From Anaerolineaceae bacterium oral taxon 439 (GTDB lineage: Bacteria; Chloroflexota; Anaerolineae; Anaerolineales; Anaerolineaceae), in contig CP017039.1 in assembly GCA_001717545.1 (NCBI GenBank), positions 2,108,001 to 2,172,000 of the forward strand: DNA of 64,000 bases, given 5' to 3'. Every line of letters begins with the position of its first letter. Position 1 is the first letter of the stretch. Positions 8,012 through 16,579 of this stretch are shown in pieces. Under the pieces are notes generated by a model. That model saw only the letters and a program-made list of their open reading frames with translations. It was not told the origin of the DNA and did not search any database. Position numbers and translations under genes: made by a program.

Positions 8012-9541
8012 ATGCCCAGCGAATACTTTTTGGAAATGAGTCGTATCAGTAAAACATTCTCTGGCGTCAAAGTTTTGGATGATATTGATTTCAATATTAA
8101 ACCAGGTGAAATCCGTGCCCTTGTTGGGGAAAATGGTGCAGGTAAATCTACATTAATGAAGATACTTGGCGGCATTTATCAAAGAGATAAGAATTCCGGT
8201 TCTATAAAAATTAACGGTACAGCTGTAGATATAAATTCAGCAGCAGACGCCACGAGACTTGGCATCAGTATTATTCATCAGGAAATTCACTTGGCTGATA
8301 ATATGAGCGTGTACGATAACATGTTCATGGGCTCTGAATTATTGATGGCTCACGATCTGTTTTTGGATGATAATGCGATGATTCACAAAGCTCAGATTGT
8401 TATTGACGATATGGGTATGGATTTAGATGTTAGAGAAAAAGTAAAAGACCTTAGTATAGCTCGACAACAGATGGTTGAGATCAGCCGTTCTCTTTTGTCA
8501 GATGCGAAGTTGATTGTAATGGATGAACCAACGTCTTCCTTGACTGAGAACGAGATAGAACAACTTTTTTCACAAATCAGAAAGCTGAAAAGTACTGGAA
8601 TAGCGATTATTTATATCTCTCATCGTATGCCAGAGATATTTAAACTTTCCGATACAATAACGGTTCTTCGCGACGGGCAATTAATCGGAACTGATTTAAC
8701 TTCGAATTTGGATGAACGGTCTGTTATTTCGATGATGGTGGGTCGCGAAATCTCCGAAATTTACGGATTAAAACCAAATACTTCTTCTGATGAAATTGTT
8801 CTTTCAGTAAAGGACCTATGCAACACCAAAATCCATAACATAGAATTTGATCTTCGAAAAGGTGAAATTTTAGGCTTTGCTGGATTAATTGGCGCAGGGC
8901 GATCTGAATTGGCTCGTGCAATCTTTGGCATAGATAAATTGGATTCAGGAGAAATTTATGTGAATGGTCAAAAGGTCGAAATCCACTCTCCTGCCCAAGC
9001 GATTCAGCATAAAATCAGCTATGTTCCTGAAAATCGAAAAACCGAAGGCTTATTTTTAACTGACTCGGTATCTTTTAATATTACAATTCCTGTTCTGAAT
9101 AAGATTATTCGATTTATTGGAATTAAAAAATCCGCAGAGAATTCAATCATAAATAAATTTATACATGCTTTAAATATTAAGTTGGTATCAGAAGATCAAA
9201 AAGTAATGTTTCTTTCCGGTGGGAATCAACAAAAAATTCTTGTTTCAAAATGGTTAGCAACAAATCCGGACATATTAATCCTTGACGAACCGACGCGGGG
9301 AATTGATATTGGTTCGAAAAGTGAAATCTATCATTTAATGGGTGATTTGGTTCAAAAAGGTGTTGCGATTATTTTTATTTCATCAGAGATTGAAGAAATC
9401 ATAAACCTCAGCGATCGAATTCTGGTTATGAATGGCGGGAAAATTTTCGGCGAATTGGACAATCCGAAGGAAGCAAGGGCTTCCCAAGAAAAAATCATGT
9501 GGTTTGCATCCGGAGGGAGAGATATCGATGGAAATATCTGA
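8012..9541 (+). CDS. Ribose-type ABC transporter, double-domain ATPase (RbsA-like)
   Basis: A 509-residue cytoplasmic ATPase with two fused nucleotide-binding domains, as in RbsA/MglA/XylG. Domain 1 has Walker A GENGAGKST and Walker B LIVMDEPTSSLT. Domain 2 has the usual degenerate P-loop GLIGAGRSEL, the signature LSGGNQQKILVSKWL and Walker B ILILDEPTRGID. The ATG at 8012 is preferred because GGAG lies 7 bases upstream; an in-frame ATG at 8000 is an alternative. The gene end overlaps the permease start by 14 bases. Together with the neighbours it forms a complete sugar importer. Confidence 0.93.
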   Translation: MPSEYFLEMSRISKTFSGVKVLDDIDFNIKPGEIRALVGENGAGKSTLMKILGGIYQRDKNSGSIKINGTAVDINSAADATRLGISIIHQEIHLADNMSVYDNMFMGSELLMAHDLFLDDNAMIHKAQIVIDDMGMDLDVREKVKDLSIARQQMVEISRSLLSDAKLIVMDEPTSSLTENEIEQLFSQIRKLKSTGIAIIYISHRMPEIFKLSDTITVLRDGQLIGTDLTSNLDERSVISMMVGREISEIYGLKPNTSSDEIVLSVKDLCNTKIHNIEFDLRKGEILGFAGLIGAGRSELARAIFGIDKLDSGEIYVNGQKVEIHSPAQAIQHKISYVPENRKTEGLFLTDSVSFNITIPVLNKIIRFIGIKKSAENSIINKFIHALNIKLVSEDQKVMFLSGGNQQKILVSKWLATNPDILILDEPTRGIDIGSKSEIYHLMGDLVQKGVAIIFISSEIEEIINLSDRILVMNGGKIFGELDNPKEARASQEKIMWFASGGRDIDGNI

Positions 9542-10508
9542 ACGTAAAAAAGTTGTCTTAAAAAATAACCCGATATCCAAGTTTATTCGTAATAATATCG
9601 GGACACTTCTGGGTCTTATGATTCTATGTGTTTTGCTTTCGTTTTCTTCCGATTATTTTTTGACCGGTAAAAATCTTTTGACTGTTTTGCGCCAGATTTG
9701 CATTAATGCTCTTTTAGCGTTCGGAATGACTTTTGTTCTGATTATCGGCGGAATTGATTTAACAGTTGGTTCTATTGTCGGAATGAGCGGTGTGGCAGTC
9801 GTTATGCTAATTGAGTATGGTATTCCAATAGTATTGGCTGTTATTATTGCGTTGATTTTAGGCGGATGTGTAGGGATAATAAATGGAGTAATTATCGCAT
9901 ATGCGAAAATGCCTGCCTTTATTGTAACACTATCAATGAGCGGTGTAATCCGAGGTATCGCCTACATTATTACGGATGGTCGCTCTGTTGCCTCAAGCAG
10001 CTCGGTTTTCACGAAAATAGGGAACAGTTATTTTTGGAAAATCCCGATTCCTATTTACATTGTTTTCTTCGTGATTATTCTCATTTCTATTGTCCTCTAT
10101 AAAACGCGCTTTGGAAGAAGAATGTATGCGGTCGGCGGGAATCAAATTGCTGCAAAGTATACCGGTATTGAGATCAAAAGTTTAATGGTGAAAGTTTATG
10201 TTATATCTGGCATGTTAGCATCGCTTGCCGGAATAATTCTTGCTTCCCGCATGTATTCAGGCCAACCAACCGCCGGACAAAATTATGAATCAGACGCAAT
10301 TGCTGCGGCGGTCTTGGGCGGGACAAGTTTTACCGGTGGCATCGGTACGATTGGCGGTACGCTAATCGGTGCGTTGGTTATTGGTGTGTTAGGAAATGGG
10401 CTTAATTTGTTGCATATATCCTCCTATGTTCAAATGGTCATTAAAGGAATTGTGATCATTCTTGCGGTTGGTATCGACTTTTTCAGAAACAGAAATAACG
10501 ATAAATAA
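9528..10508 (+). CDS. Ribose-type ABC transporter permease (RbsC-like)
   Basis: A 326-residue polytopic membrane permease of the BPD_transp_2 family. LLAFGMTFVLIIGGIDLTVG followed by SIVGMSG is the signature region of RbsC/XylH/MglC permeases. AAAVLGGTSFTGGIGTIGGT near the C-terminus is the conserved cytoplasmic loop that contacts the ATPase. The start at 9528 has a GGAGGGAGAG ribosome site and begins MEISERKK; longer in-frame starts lie wholly inside the ATPase gene. It is coupled by overlap to that gene and presumably works as a homodimer. Confidence 0.93.
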   Translation: MEISERKKVVLKNNPISKFIRNNIGTLLGLMILCVLLSFSSDYFLTGKNLLTVLRQICINALLAFGMTFVLIIGGIDLTVGSIVGMSGVAVVMLIEYGIPIVLAVIIALILGGCVGIINGVIIAYAKMPAFIVTLSMSGVIRGIAYIITDGRSVASSSSVFTKIGNSYFWKIPIPIYIVFFVIILISIVLYKTRFGRRMYAVGGNQIAAKYTGIEIKSLMVKVYVISGMLASLAGIILASRMYSGQPTAGQNYESDAIAAAVLGGTSFTGGIGTIGGTLIGALVIGVLGNGLNLLHISSYVQMVIKGIVIILAVGIDFFRNRNNDK

Positions 10509-10647
10509 ATCATTGGCGCTGAATCAACTGTTTATGCTATTATGAGAGTGTAAAAAAGAGCGAAGCAGTTTTGAAGGCAATATAATATTGAAATGACTGC
10601 AAATGGAAATACAACGTGGAAACCTTATAGTAAAGGCTTAGTAGTTT

Positions 10648-11550
10648 ATGGCTAATTATGTTCTTCGAAATGATAATTTAATGGAGAATAGGGTTTTTGG
10701 TGATTACTCGTTCCCTTTAGAAGTATTTTATAATACGCTTTCGAAGATGGTTCACGGTTTCGTAGATCCCCATTGGCATCAGGAGTTGGAATTAACGATT
10801 GTTCAAAATGGAGAAATGGAATATCAGGTTAATGATAAGATTTTCTCTTTAAAGCAGGGAAAAGGTGTTTTTTCTAATTCAAAATGTATCCATACCGCTC
10901 GTCCGTACCCTGATCGAGACTGTATTTTTTATTCAATCGTGTTTAATCCGATATTGATCATGAGCCATGAGAACAGTTCATTGAATCATTATATCGATGA
11001 GGTGGTAGATTCCGCTAATGTTCAATATGTGGAGTTCGACTCGGAAAATGAGTGGCAGCGTGAGATATTAAATCTGTCGGATGAGATTAGTTTGTTATTT
11101 CTTGAAAGAAAACAAGGATATGATTTTCGTATAAAAGGAAAGCTCTTTGAGTTATGGTATTATTTGTACGAAGGTGTTCAACCGCTTTTGAAAGAAAACG
11201 ATTTGCCCGGAACTAAGAATATTCAAATGATTAAACATATGTTGGCTTTTATTCAAGACAATTTTACGGAGAAACTCACGTTGGGCGCCATCGCTGAATC
11301 GGCAAATATTAGTAAAAGTGAGTGCTGTAGGTTATTTAAGGCGATTATGAAAGAGTCGCCATTTACTTATTTGAATAATTATCGAATTCAAAAAAGTATC
11401 CCTCTTTTGCTCTCTAATACTTTTTCTATTTCTCAAATTGCGCAAATGGTCGGTTTTACTCACGCAAGTTATTATGCGGAAGTATTTCGGCGCACAACGA
11501 ATTTTTCCCCATCTGGTTACAAAAAAGTGATGGTTGCAAATCAAGTTTAG
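10648..11550 (+). CDS. AraC-family transcription regulator with cupin sensor domain
   Basis: A 300-residue regulator. The N-terminal cupin domain (about 20-100) contains PHWHQELELTIVQNGE and a Gly-rich turn, a fold that commonly binds sugars. The C-terminal AraC domain holds two helix-turn-helix units (LTLGAIAESANISKSECCRL and FSISQIAQMVGFTHASYYA) and ends FRRTTNFSPSGYKK. Located 140 bases after the permease on the same strand, it most likely controls the SDR/transporter genes in response to their substrate. That role is inferred from position only. Confidence 0.88.
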   Translation: MANYVLRNDNLMENRVFGDYSFPLEVFYNTLSKMVHGFVDPHWHQELELTIVQNGEMEYQVNDKIFSLKQGKGVFSNSKCIHTARPYPDRDCIFYSIVFNPILIMSHENSSLNHYIDEVVDSANVQYVEFDSENEWQREILNLSDEISLLFLERKQGYDFRIKGKLFELWYYLYEGVQPLLKENDLPGTKNIQMIKHMLAFIQDNFTEKLTLGAIAESANISKSECCRLFKAIMKESPFTYLNNYRIQKSIPLLLSNTFSISQIAQMVGFTHASYYAEVFRRTTNFSPSGYKKVMVANQV

Positions 11551-11657
11551 GAAAGTAAACTCTTATTCCGGTTGAATTACCTTATAAATTAATATCCTCA
11601 AGGTCTCATTGTTATCTGACTGTGAATATCGATTTCTTTAAACATTGATAGTTTTTC

Positions 11658-12658
11658 TGACCTGTTCCCCGAAAACTGTACCAAATGAAATGTTAGTCGC
11701 GTAAAATGGGAACAGGAGCGACGATATGAAAAAACGATTTACAGAAGAACAAGATCCTATAAGGAGATCGTCTCAAAAAACTGATCAAGCCCGCCGCCAA
11801 AAGGGAGAAAGCAGACCAGATCATGCAAAAGCACTCCATTAGCGAACGGCGGGCATGCCTCATAATCGGGATAGCCAGGAGCACTAAAAGGCACCAAGTC
11901 ATCCGAAACAAAGAGAATGAGCGCATCAGCGAGCGCTTAGTTATTCTGGCATCCAAATGGAAACGTTTTGAGTATCGCCGTCTTCAAGTAATGCTCGAGA
12001 GGGAGGGCATCATTGTGAACCATAAGAAGGTATACCGACTCTACAATGAGGCAGGCTTGAGTTTGGAGAGGAAAAAACGGAATAAAGTTTATCTAAAACG
12101 AGGGATGCCTGCCCGACCACAGGAAATGGCAGCGAACGAACGCTGGTCGATGGACTTCGTTTCAGACAAGACGAGTTTGGGAAGAAAGTTCAGCGTGTTT
12201 ACGTTATTGGATGAAGTCACCAGAGAGTGTCTGGCTCTTGAAGTGGCTGGTTCAATCACTGGAAGTGCCGTCGGGCGATTTTTGGATAAAGCCGGTTTAT
12301 TCCAGAGGCTATCCAAAAGAACTGCTCAGTGACAATGGATCCGAATTTACCAGCAAGGCCATGACCATTTGGGATTATGAAAGACAAATCGTGCAGACTT
12401 TTATTGAGCCGGGCAAACCGATCCAGAATGCAACCATAGAAAGCTTCAATGGAAAATTCAGAGATGAATGTTTGAACCAGAACCTGTTCAGGAATCTGGA
12501 AGAGGATAGAGAGATAATTGAAATTTGGAGAAATGACTATAACCAAACCCGTCCGCATAGCACACTGGGTTATCTCACCCCAACCGAGTATGCAGCATCT
12601 TTGAGGTAAATTTGAAAAAGACTAACTTTCTCAGTGGACGAATTTTTGGGGCTGGTCA
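11658..12658 (+). mobile_element. IS3-family insertion sequence, copy 2 (defective)
   Basis: A 1001-bp element, inverted relative to copy 1. It runs from TGACCTGTTCCCCGAAAA to GGGGCTGGTCA and matches copy 1 base for base apart from two substitutions in the parts I compared; there are no length differences. Flanks are TTC and ATA, so no target duplication is seen. The right end cuts into the relaxase remnant. Confidence 0.9.
11823..12609 (+). pseudogene. IS3-family transposase (orfB frameshifted; orfA reduced), copy 2
   Basis: Same structure as copy 1. The first frame runs 11823-12332 and the second 12211-12609, and neither alone holds all of D, D and E. The protein sequences of both fragments are identical to copy 1. 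In the orfB frame, recognisable coding (KKLIKPAAKREKADQ) extends upstream of the ATG to about 11764. The shortened orfA remnant is 11726-11842. Because both copies carry the same deletion and the same frameshift, the lesions predate the duplication, or the frameshift is tolerated. Confidence 0.85.
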
Positions 12659-12937
12659 ATACCTTTCTTCTCCATTTGACTTGCCGATACGCCTAAGTGA
12701 ATGGTCGGCATTTGTTCTATACATTGCCTTTGATAGAAACGGTGATCTACTTTTCCCTGTATGCTATTTTCTTCAAGATATTTGTTTGTGATGTCTGCCC
12801 TCGCTTTTCGCCATTGTTCTGCTTTGTCTTGTTCGTTCCAGTCCACTGCATTGATTTTTCTTGTTTTGAAATTGCCATTTTTGAGCTTGACCTTTTCCCC
12901 GTTTTCATTATAGCTTCTTATTTAATTGTTCACTATA
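12659..12937 (-). pseudogene. MobA/MobL relaxase, internal fragment
   Basis: Minus-strand reading from about 12937 gives SYNENGEKVKLKNGNFKTRK, then INAVDWNEQDKAEQWRK, IQGKVDHRFYQRQ and IEQMPTIHLGVSASQMEKKG, ending at the IS border. This is the conserved middle of MobA/MobL (MobQ-type) relaxases. A stop lies in frame just upstream, so the catalytic N-terminal part is gone. The C-terminal part of the same family is at 4583-4869, beyond the IS-bounded block. Confidence 0.7.
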
Positions 12938-12979
12938 AATAGATATGAATTTTAATGCTTATGCTCGTTTCCCGTTTTT

Positions 12980-13687
12980 TTAAAAAGCATTCCATAAAAA
13001 TACAAAAACGAATACACACACCCATGCATTACCTGTAAATTCTTTTACCATAAGCATTCCGTATATAATAATCAAGATGGTGACCATCTCAATTATTCCT
13101 TCGAATGTGACTCCGATAGCTCCATGAATTAGAATGCACATAATAGCACAAAAAATCGCACCCCAATTGATCCATTTGTAATTTGCGGGATAGCGTCTGT
13201 TTATCTTTTCGCTTATTACCACATAATTAAAGCCCTCAAAGAACCCCCACACAGTTGCTGTAATTAGCATACCGATTACATTGATAGGGAAACCGCTTGC
13301 GAGAATTTCTTTTGTCGTCAAAACGCTCTGAAACGGTAAATAGCTGTTGCTCTGCCCCAAAGTAAAAGAAAATACTATATTTGGAACAAAGCACAGAACA
13401 CAAAACAGGGTAGACAAAAATATTCTCTTAGTCTTTAGCCCATAGGAAAAAAAATGCTCTTTCCTTAAAATGCAAACAATTGTAATTCCAAATCCTGCAA
13501 GTCCATACTGAAATAGTGCAACTAACAAAACACGAAATAAAATAGGCAATTCTTCGTTTTTTATGGTTTCATAAATTTCTTTTTGAAATACAATAAATAT
13601 AACTAAACTTACGAATGAAACAGTCATAATAATCCAAAGGTCTATATCAAGTTTTTTCTGCTTTTCATTTAGTTTTATTTTAGGCAT
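12980..13687 (-). CDS. Polytopic membrane protein, CPBP (CAAX-protease-like) related
   Basis: A 235-residue integral membrane protein with about six or seven hydrophobic segments after a charged N-terminus (MPKIKLNEKQKK). Possible CPBP motifs are WGFFEGFNYVVISEKI, in place of the usual EExxxR helix, and ILIHGAIG supplying a His. The first acidic pair is reduced to a single Glu and the Arg is missing, so protease activity is doubtful. The gene is intact. It belongs to the A+T-rich Firmicute-type element and lies between the recombinase and relaxase remnants. Proteins of this kind sometimes accompany bacteriocin or immunity loci, but nothing here supports that. Confidence 0.55.
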   Translation of the reverse strand: MPKIKLNEKQKKLDIDLWIIMTVSFVSLVIFIVFQKEIYETIKNEELPILFRVLLVALFQYGLAGFGITIVCILRKEHFFSYGLKTKRIFLSTLFCVLCFVPNIVFSFTLGQSNSYLPFQSVLTTKEILASGFPINVIGMLITATVWGFFEGFNYVVISEKINRRYPANYKWINWGAIFCAIMCILIHGAIGVTFEGIIEMVTILIIIYGMLMVKEFTGNAWVCVFVFVFLWNAF

Positions 13688-13757
13688 TCCATGATCTCCT
13701 ATTATATAAACAATCTTGCATTAAGTACAAATATTTCTCTCTAAATGCCCGATAATA

Positions 13758-14160
13758 TTATACAACTTTTAAGGCATTTTTTCCACTGTCAGATTTTCTA
13801 CTTACTTCAAGTCTTTCATAGAAACAGATTGGAAAAGAACAGAAATGGCGGATACAAAATCGGTATTCTTTGGAATATTCTCTATGGTAAGCTCGTGATT
13901 CTTCTTTCTTTGCTTCTTCGATTTCTTTCCTCGTCTGTCTGCTCTCTGACAAGACTGCTTTTTACCAATGCTTCAAATTCTTCTTTACTCTCTAATGAAA
14001 ACTTTGCTATTTTTCGTAAAACCTCTGTGAGATTTTCCATAACATCATCGACATCAATACGGTGGGAAGAGTTGCATTTAGGGTGCTTTGTTCCAGTTAT
14101 AGCGGTTTTCTTCATTGAGCGGTCTGCTTTTCGCTGTTCCTCTGCCTTGCTGTTTTAGAT
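13758..14160 (-). pseudogene. Serine recombinase, decayed downstream part
   Basis: The minus strand encodes SKAEEQRKADRSMKKTAI, then HRIDVDDVMENLTEVLRKIA and KFSLESKEEFEALVKSSL, then loses frame and runs into stops. It resembles the coiled region after the zinc-finger domain of TnpX/TndX-type large serine recombinases. It follows the N-terminal fragment without the zinc-finger and DNA-binding middle, so several hundred bases have been deleted. The last part (to about 13758) is too degraded to assign with confidence. Confidence 0.5.
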
Positions 14161-14628
14161 AAGCTGATATCCCTTGTATACCACTCTGACATGATATTTG
14201 ATGAAGGGGGCAAATTCCAATGTGTTTTGGTCTTTGCTGCCTATACCGTTATTGATGGCGATAAAGCGTACATTGTTTCTTAGGAATATCTCCATCGCGT
14301 TTCCTGCTTGGAGATAATCTCGTCCCCGCCTTGTCATATCTTTCATAATGACAATGCCGATTTTCCCACTTTCTACATCGCTTATCATCTGTGTATAGGC
14401 GGAGCGGTCAAAGAACCTACCGCTTTCGTCATCATCGATATAGCGGCGAATATTCATCAGCTTATGCTGTCTTGCATATCGTTCTAAAAATGCCCTTTGA
14501 TTTACAATGCGGTTGCTTTCGCCGCCGTCCCTGTCCTCGTCACCAACTGAAAGGCGGGAGTATAGCGCTGTGATTTTATTTGTATATTCTATCATAGCGT
14601 TATTTCCTTTTTTGTGTCTATATATCAT
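14155..14628 (-). pseudogene. Large serine recombinase, N-terminal catalytic domain (truncated)
   Basis: A 157-residue fragment with the complete resolvase catalytic domain. It has ITALYSRLSVGDEDRDGGES, where the second Ser of YSRLS is the expected nucleophile, then NQRAFLERYARQH, YIDDDESGRFFDRSAY and VIMKDMTRRGRDYLQAGNAM. After TLEFAPFI the reading changes (KYHVRVVYKG) because of one extra A compared with the usual FINIMSEWYAKD, and a stop follows. The sequence is very like Firmicute mobilizable-transposon recombinases (Tn4451/TnpX group). Its gene starts at the right margin of the A+T-rich island, the position expected for the element's own integrase. Confidence 0.8.
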
Positions 14629-14677
14629 TCCTATTTAGTTAATATTATGCAACCCAGGCCCCCACGCCTGCCGCATG

Positions 14678-14710
14678 CAAAAAACCGACGCCCGGATTTG
14701 GGCGTCGGTT
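14678..14710 (-). terminator. Rho-independent terminator after nfo
   Basis: Reading the minus strand, AACCGACGCCC, a 6-base loop and GGGCGTCGGTT form an 11-bp stem followed by a T-run. It lies about 65 bases after the nfo stop and marks the resumption of chromosomal DNA to the right of the island. Confidence 0.85.
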
Positions 14711-14776
14711 CGTGGAAATCCCGCTCATGAACCAACCGTTCTGAAAACTGGGAAAGGGATGCTGATTTATCTTTGT

Positions 14777-15610
14777 CTATCCGCGATAAGCCTCGCGCAG
14801 CATCCGAATCTCATCGGCGTACCCGGAAATCTTTTCATGCGGCGTTTCCAGGTAAAACGGCAGCCCGCGCAGCGCCGGATGATTAATAAAGCGGACGAGC
14901 GCTTCCAGCCCGATCGTCCCAGCCCCGATCGGCGCGTGCCGGTCGAGATGCGAATTAAACGGCTTCATACTGTCGTTTAAATGCAGCGTTTTCAGGCGCT
15001 CCAGCCCGATCGCCTTATCGAACGCCGTCAGGACGCCGTCCAGATCCTGAACGATATCGTATCCGGCGGAATAAATATGGCAGGTATCCATGCACACGCC
15101 CAGCAGGTCCGGACGGTCGACACGATCGATAATCTCGCGGATCTCTTCAAACGTCCGCCCGATCTCGCTCCCCTTCCCTGACATCGTTTCCAGCAGCACC
15201 ATTGTCCGCAACTCCGGATCGAGAACCTGATTCAAATGCGCGACGATCAGCTCGATCCCCGCCTCCGCGCCCTGCCCGACATGGCTTCCCGGATGAAAAT
15301 TATAATAATTTCCCGGAAGCGATTCCAATATCCGCAGGTCATCCTTCATGACCATCAGCGCAAATTCACGAATCCGTTCCTCCGCCGCGGCAGGGTTCAG
15401 CGTATAGGGCGCGTGCGCCAGAATCGGCGCAAAATCGTTCGCCTTCATCAGCTCGATCAGCGCCTCCATATCGCCCGCCGCCGGCGTCTTCGCGGCGCCG
15501 CCGCGCGGATTTCGGGTAAAAAACTGGAAACAATTCGCGTCAATCGAAAGCGCCTCCCGCCCCATATGAGCGTAGCCTTTCGAGACCGACAAATGACACC
15601 CGATTTTCAT
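14777..15610 (-). CDS. nfo: Deoxyribonuclease IV (AP endonuclease)
   Basis: A metal-dependent endonuclease that cuts DNA at abasic sites in base-excision repair. From the ATG at 15610 it has 277 residues, normal for Nfo. It starts MKIGCHLSVSKGY and contains FHPGSHVGQG (zinc His), VLLETMSGKGSEIG (Glu ligand), GVCMDTCHIYSAGYD (Asp and His ligands), LHLNDSM and a C-terminal FYLETPH, the standard trinuclear zinc ligands. An ATG at 15619 with GAGG 6 bases upstream would add three residues and overlap the ricT stop; either start is possible. Transcribed with ricT. Confidence 0.93.
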   Translation of the reverse strand: MKIGCHLSVSKGYAHMGREALSIDANCFQFFTRNPRGGAAKTPAAGDMEALIELMKANDFAPILAHAPYTLNPAAAEERIREFALMVMKDDLRILESLPGNYYNFHPGSHVGQGAEAGIELIVAHLNQVLDPELRTMVLLETMSGKGSEIGRTFEEIREIIDRVDRPDLLGVCMDTCHIYSAGYDIVQDLDGVLTAFDKAIGLERLKTLHLNDSMKPFNSHLDRHAPIGAGTIGLEALVRFINHPALRGLPFYLETPHEKISGYADEIRMLREAYRG

Positions 15611-15611
15611 T

Positions 15612-16532
15612 CTACTCATCTTCGTCCTCGTTCTCCGCGGCAGCCGCAACGGCTCGGTTCTTTCCTTTTCTCCCGCTCTGCTGCGCCGGCTGAGGCGTGG
15701 GCGGCGTATCCTCGTAGGTAATCTGATCTCTGGTAAACTGGCGCCGACCGACTTCCGGAATTTCGACCAGGACCGACAGCGTCATCGGGAACACCTCGAC
15801 GACCTTCCCCTCGCCCTGCGGCGTCATCACCTTCTTCTTTTTCTTCGGGAGGAGCTTCCGATTCTCAACATAAATATCGTTTTCGTACTCCATGCAGCAG
15901 CGCAGACGCCCGCACATTCCGGTAATCTCCGTCGGGGTCAGCGAAATTCCCTGCGCCTTCGCCATGCGGATCGAGATACTGCTGAACTCGACCAGATGCG
16001 CCTTGCAGCAGCACTCCGGCTTTCCGCAGGAGCCGATCCCGCCGATCGCTTTCGCCAGATCGCGCGGGCCCAACTGCTTGATTTCAACGTTTCCAATCGA
16101 AAATTCGCTTTGAATCTCGGAACGGAGCGACTTCAAATCGACCCGCTCGTCTGTCGCCGTCGCGTACGTCAACAACAGATAAGAACGGTCGAAATTGATA
16201 TCGGCGCCGATAAACTTGACTTCGAGAAACTTCTCGCGCTTCGCCCATTCCTTGCAGAATTCCAGGACGTTTCCGGACGTCATCTTAATCGATTCGTTCA
16301 GCGCAAGTTCAGCCGCGTTCGCCCGCCGGAGGACCGGTTTGAGCGGCTCCTGCCCATCGGGCCGGTAATCCTGGATCAGCTTAACCACCTGCCCGACCTG
16401 TTTCCCGCGGTTCGTCTCGACTAAAACGAAATCCCAGGGTTCAATCCCCGGTATTGACGATGCGTCGAAGGAATAAACGCGGCTGCCTTTTGAAAAACGG
16501 ACCCCAACCGCCTGCGGTACGTTTGTCTTCAT
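15612..16532 (-). CDS. ricT: PSP1-domain protein, RicT (YaaT)-like
   Basis: A 306-residue cytoplasmic protein of the RicT/YaaT (PSP1 C-terminal) family. In Bacillus this family joins the Ric complex that carries iron-sulfur clusters and helps RNase Y mature mRNA. The conserved cysteine set is present: GIGSCGKPECCCKAHL and TGMCGRLRCCMEYE (about residues 170-220). The N-terminal PSP1 region QVGQVVKLIQ is also present. The C-terminus adds a KKKKK loop and a Glu/Asp/Ala-rich tail. It lies just upstream of nfo with a one-base gap. Whether RicA and RicF exist in this organism cannot be seen here. Confidence 0.88.
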   Translation of the reverse strand: MKTNVPQAVGVRFSKGSRVYSFDASSIPGIEPWDFVLVETNRGKQVGQVVKLIQDYRPDGQEPLKPVLRRANAAELALNESIKMTSGNVLEFCKEWAKREKFLEVKFIGADINFDRSYLLLTYATATDERVDLKSLRSEIQSEFSIGNVEIKQLGPRDLAKAIGGIGSCGKPECCCKAHLVEFSSISIRMAKAQGISLTPTEITGMCGRLRCCMEYENDIYVENRKLLPKKKKKVMTPQGEGKVVEVFPMTLSVLVEIPEVGRRQFTRDQITYEDTPPTPQPAQQSGRKGKNRAVAAAAENEDEDE

Positions 16533-16579
16533 ATACCCTCTGTTCCCGTCCGGCGAACCGGAACGTTAAATGTTGTAAG

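Larger units (their letters stand above)
4870..12658. mobile_element. IS-bounded sugar/polyol module (composite-transposon-like)
   Basis: Two inverted copies of the same 1001-bp IS bracket 5.8 kb that hold an SDR dehydrogenase, a complete RbsB/RbsA/RbsC-type transporter and an AraC-type regulator, all intact and all on the plus strand. The block interrupts a MobA/MobL relaxase gene whose pieces lie on both sides. No target duplication surrounds the whole block (GTTT versus ATAC). A later deletion or rearrangement through the IS copies is therefore as likely as a simple composite insertion. The enclosed DNA is distinctly A+T-richer than the chromosome. Confidence 0.65.

Noticed and set aside
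4870-12658. A functional composite transposon
   Set aside because: Boundaries match, but both IS copies are defective and no target duplication flanks the block, so current mobility is not supported.
14155-14628. An active site-specific recombinase
   Set aside because: Only the catalytic domain remains; the frame breaks after FAPFI and the DNA-binding middle is deleted.
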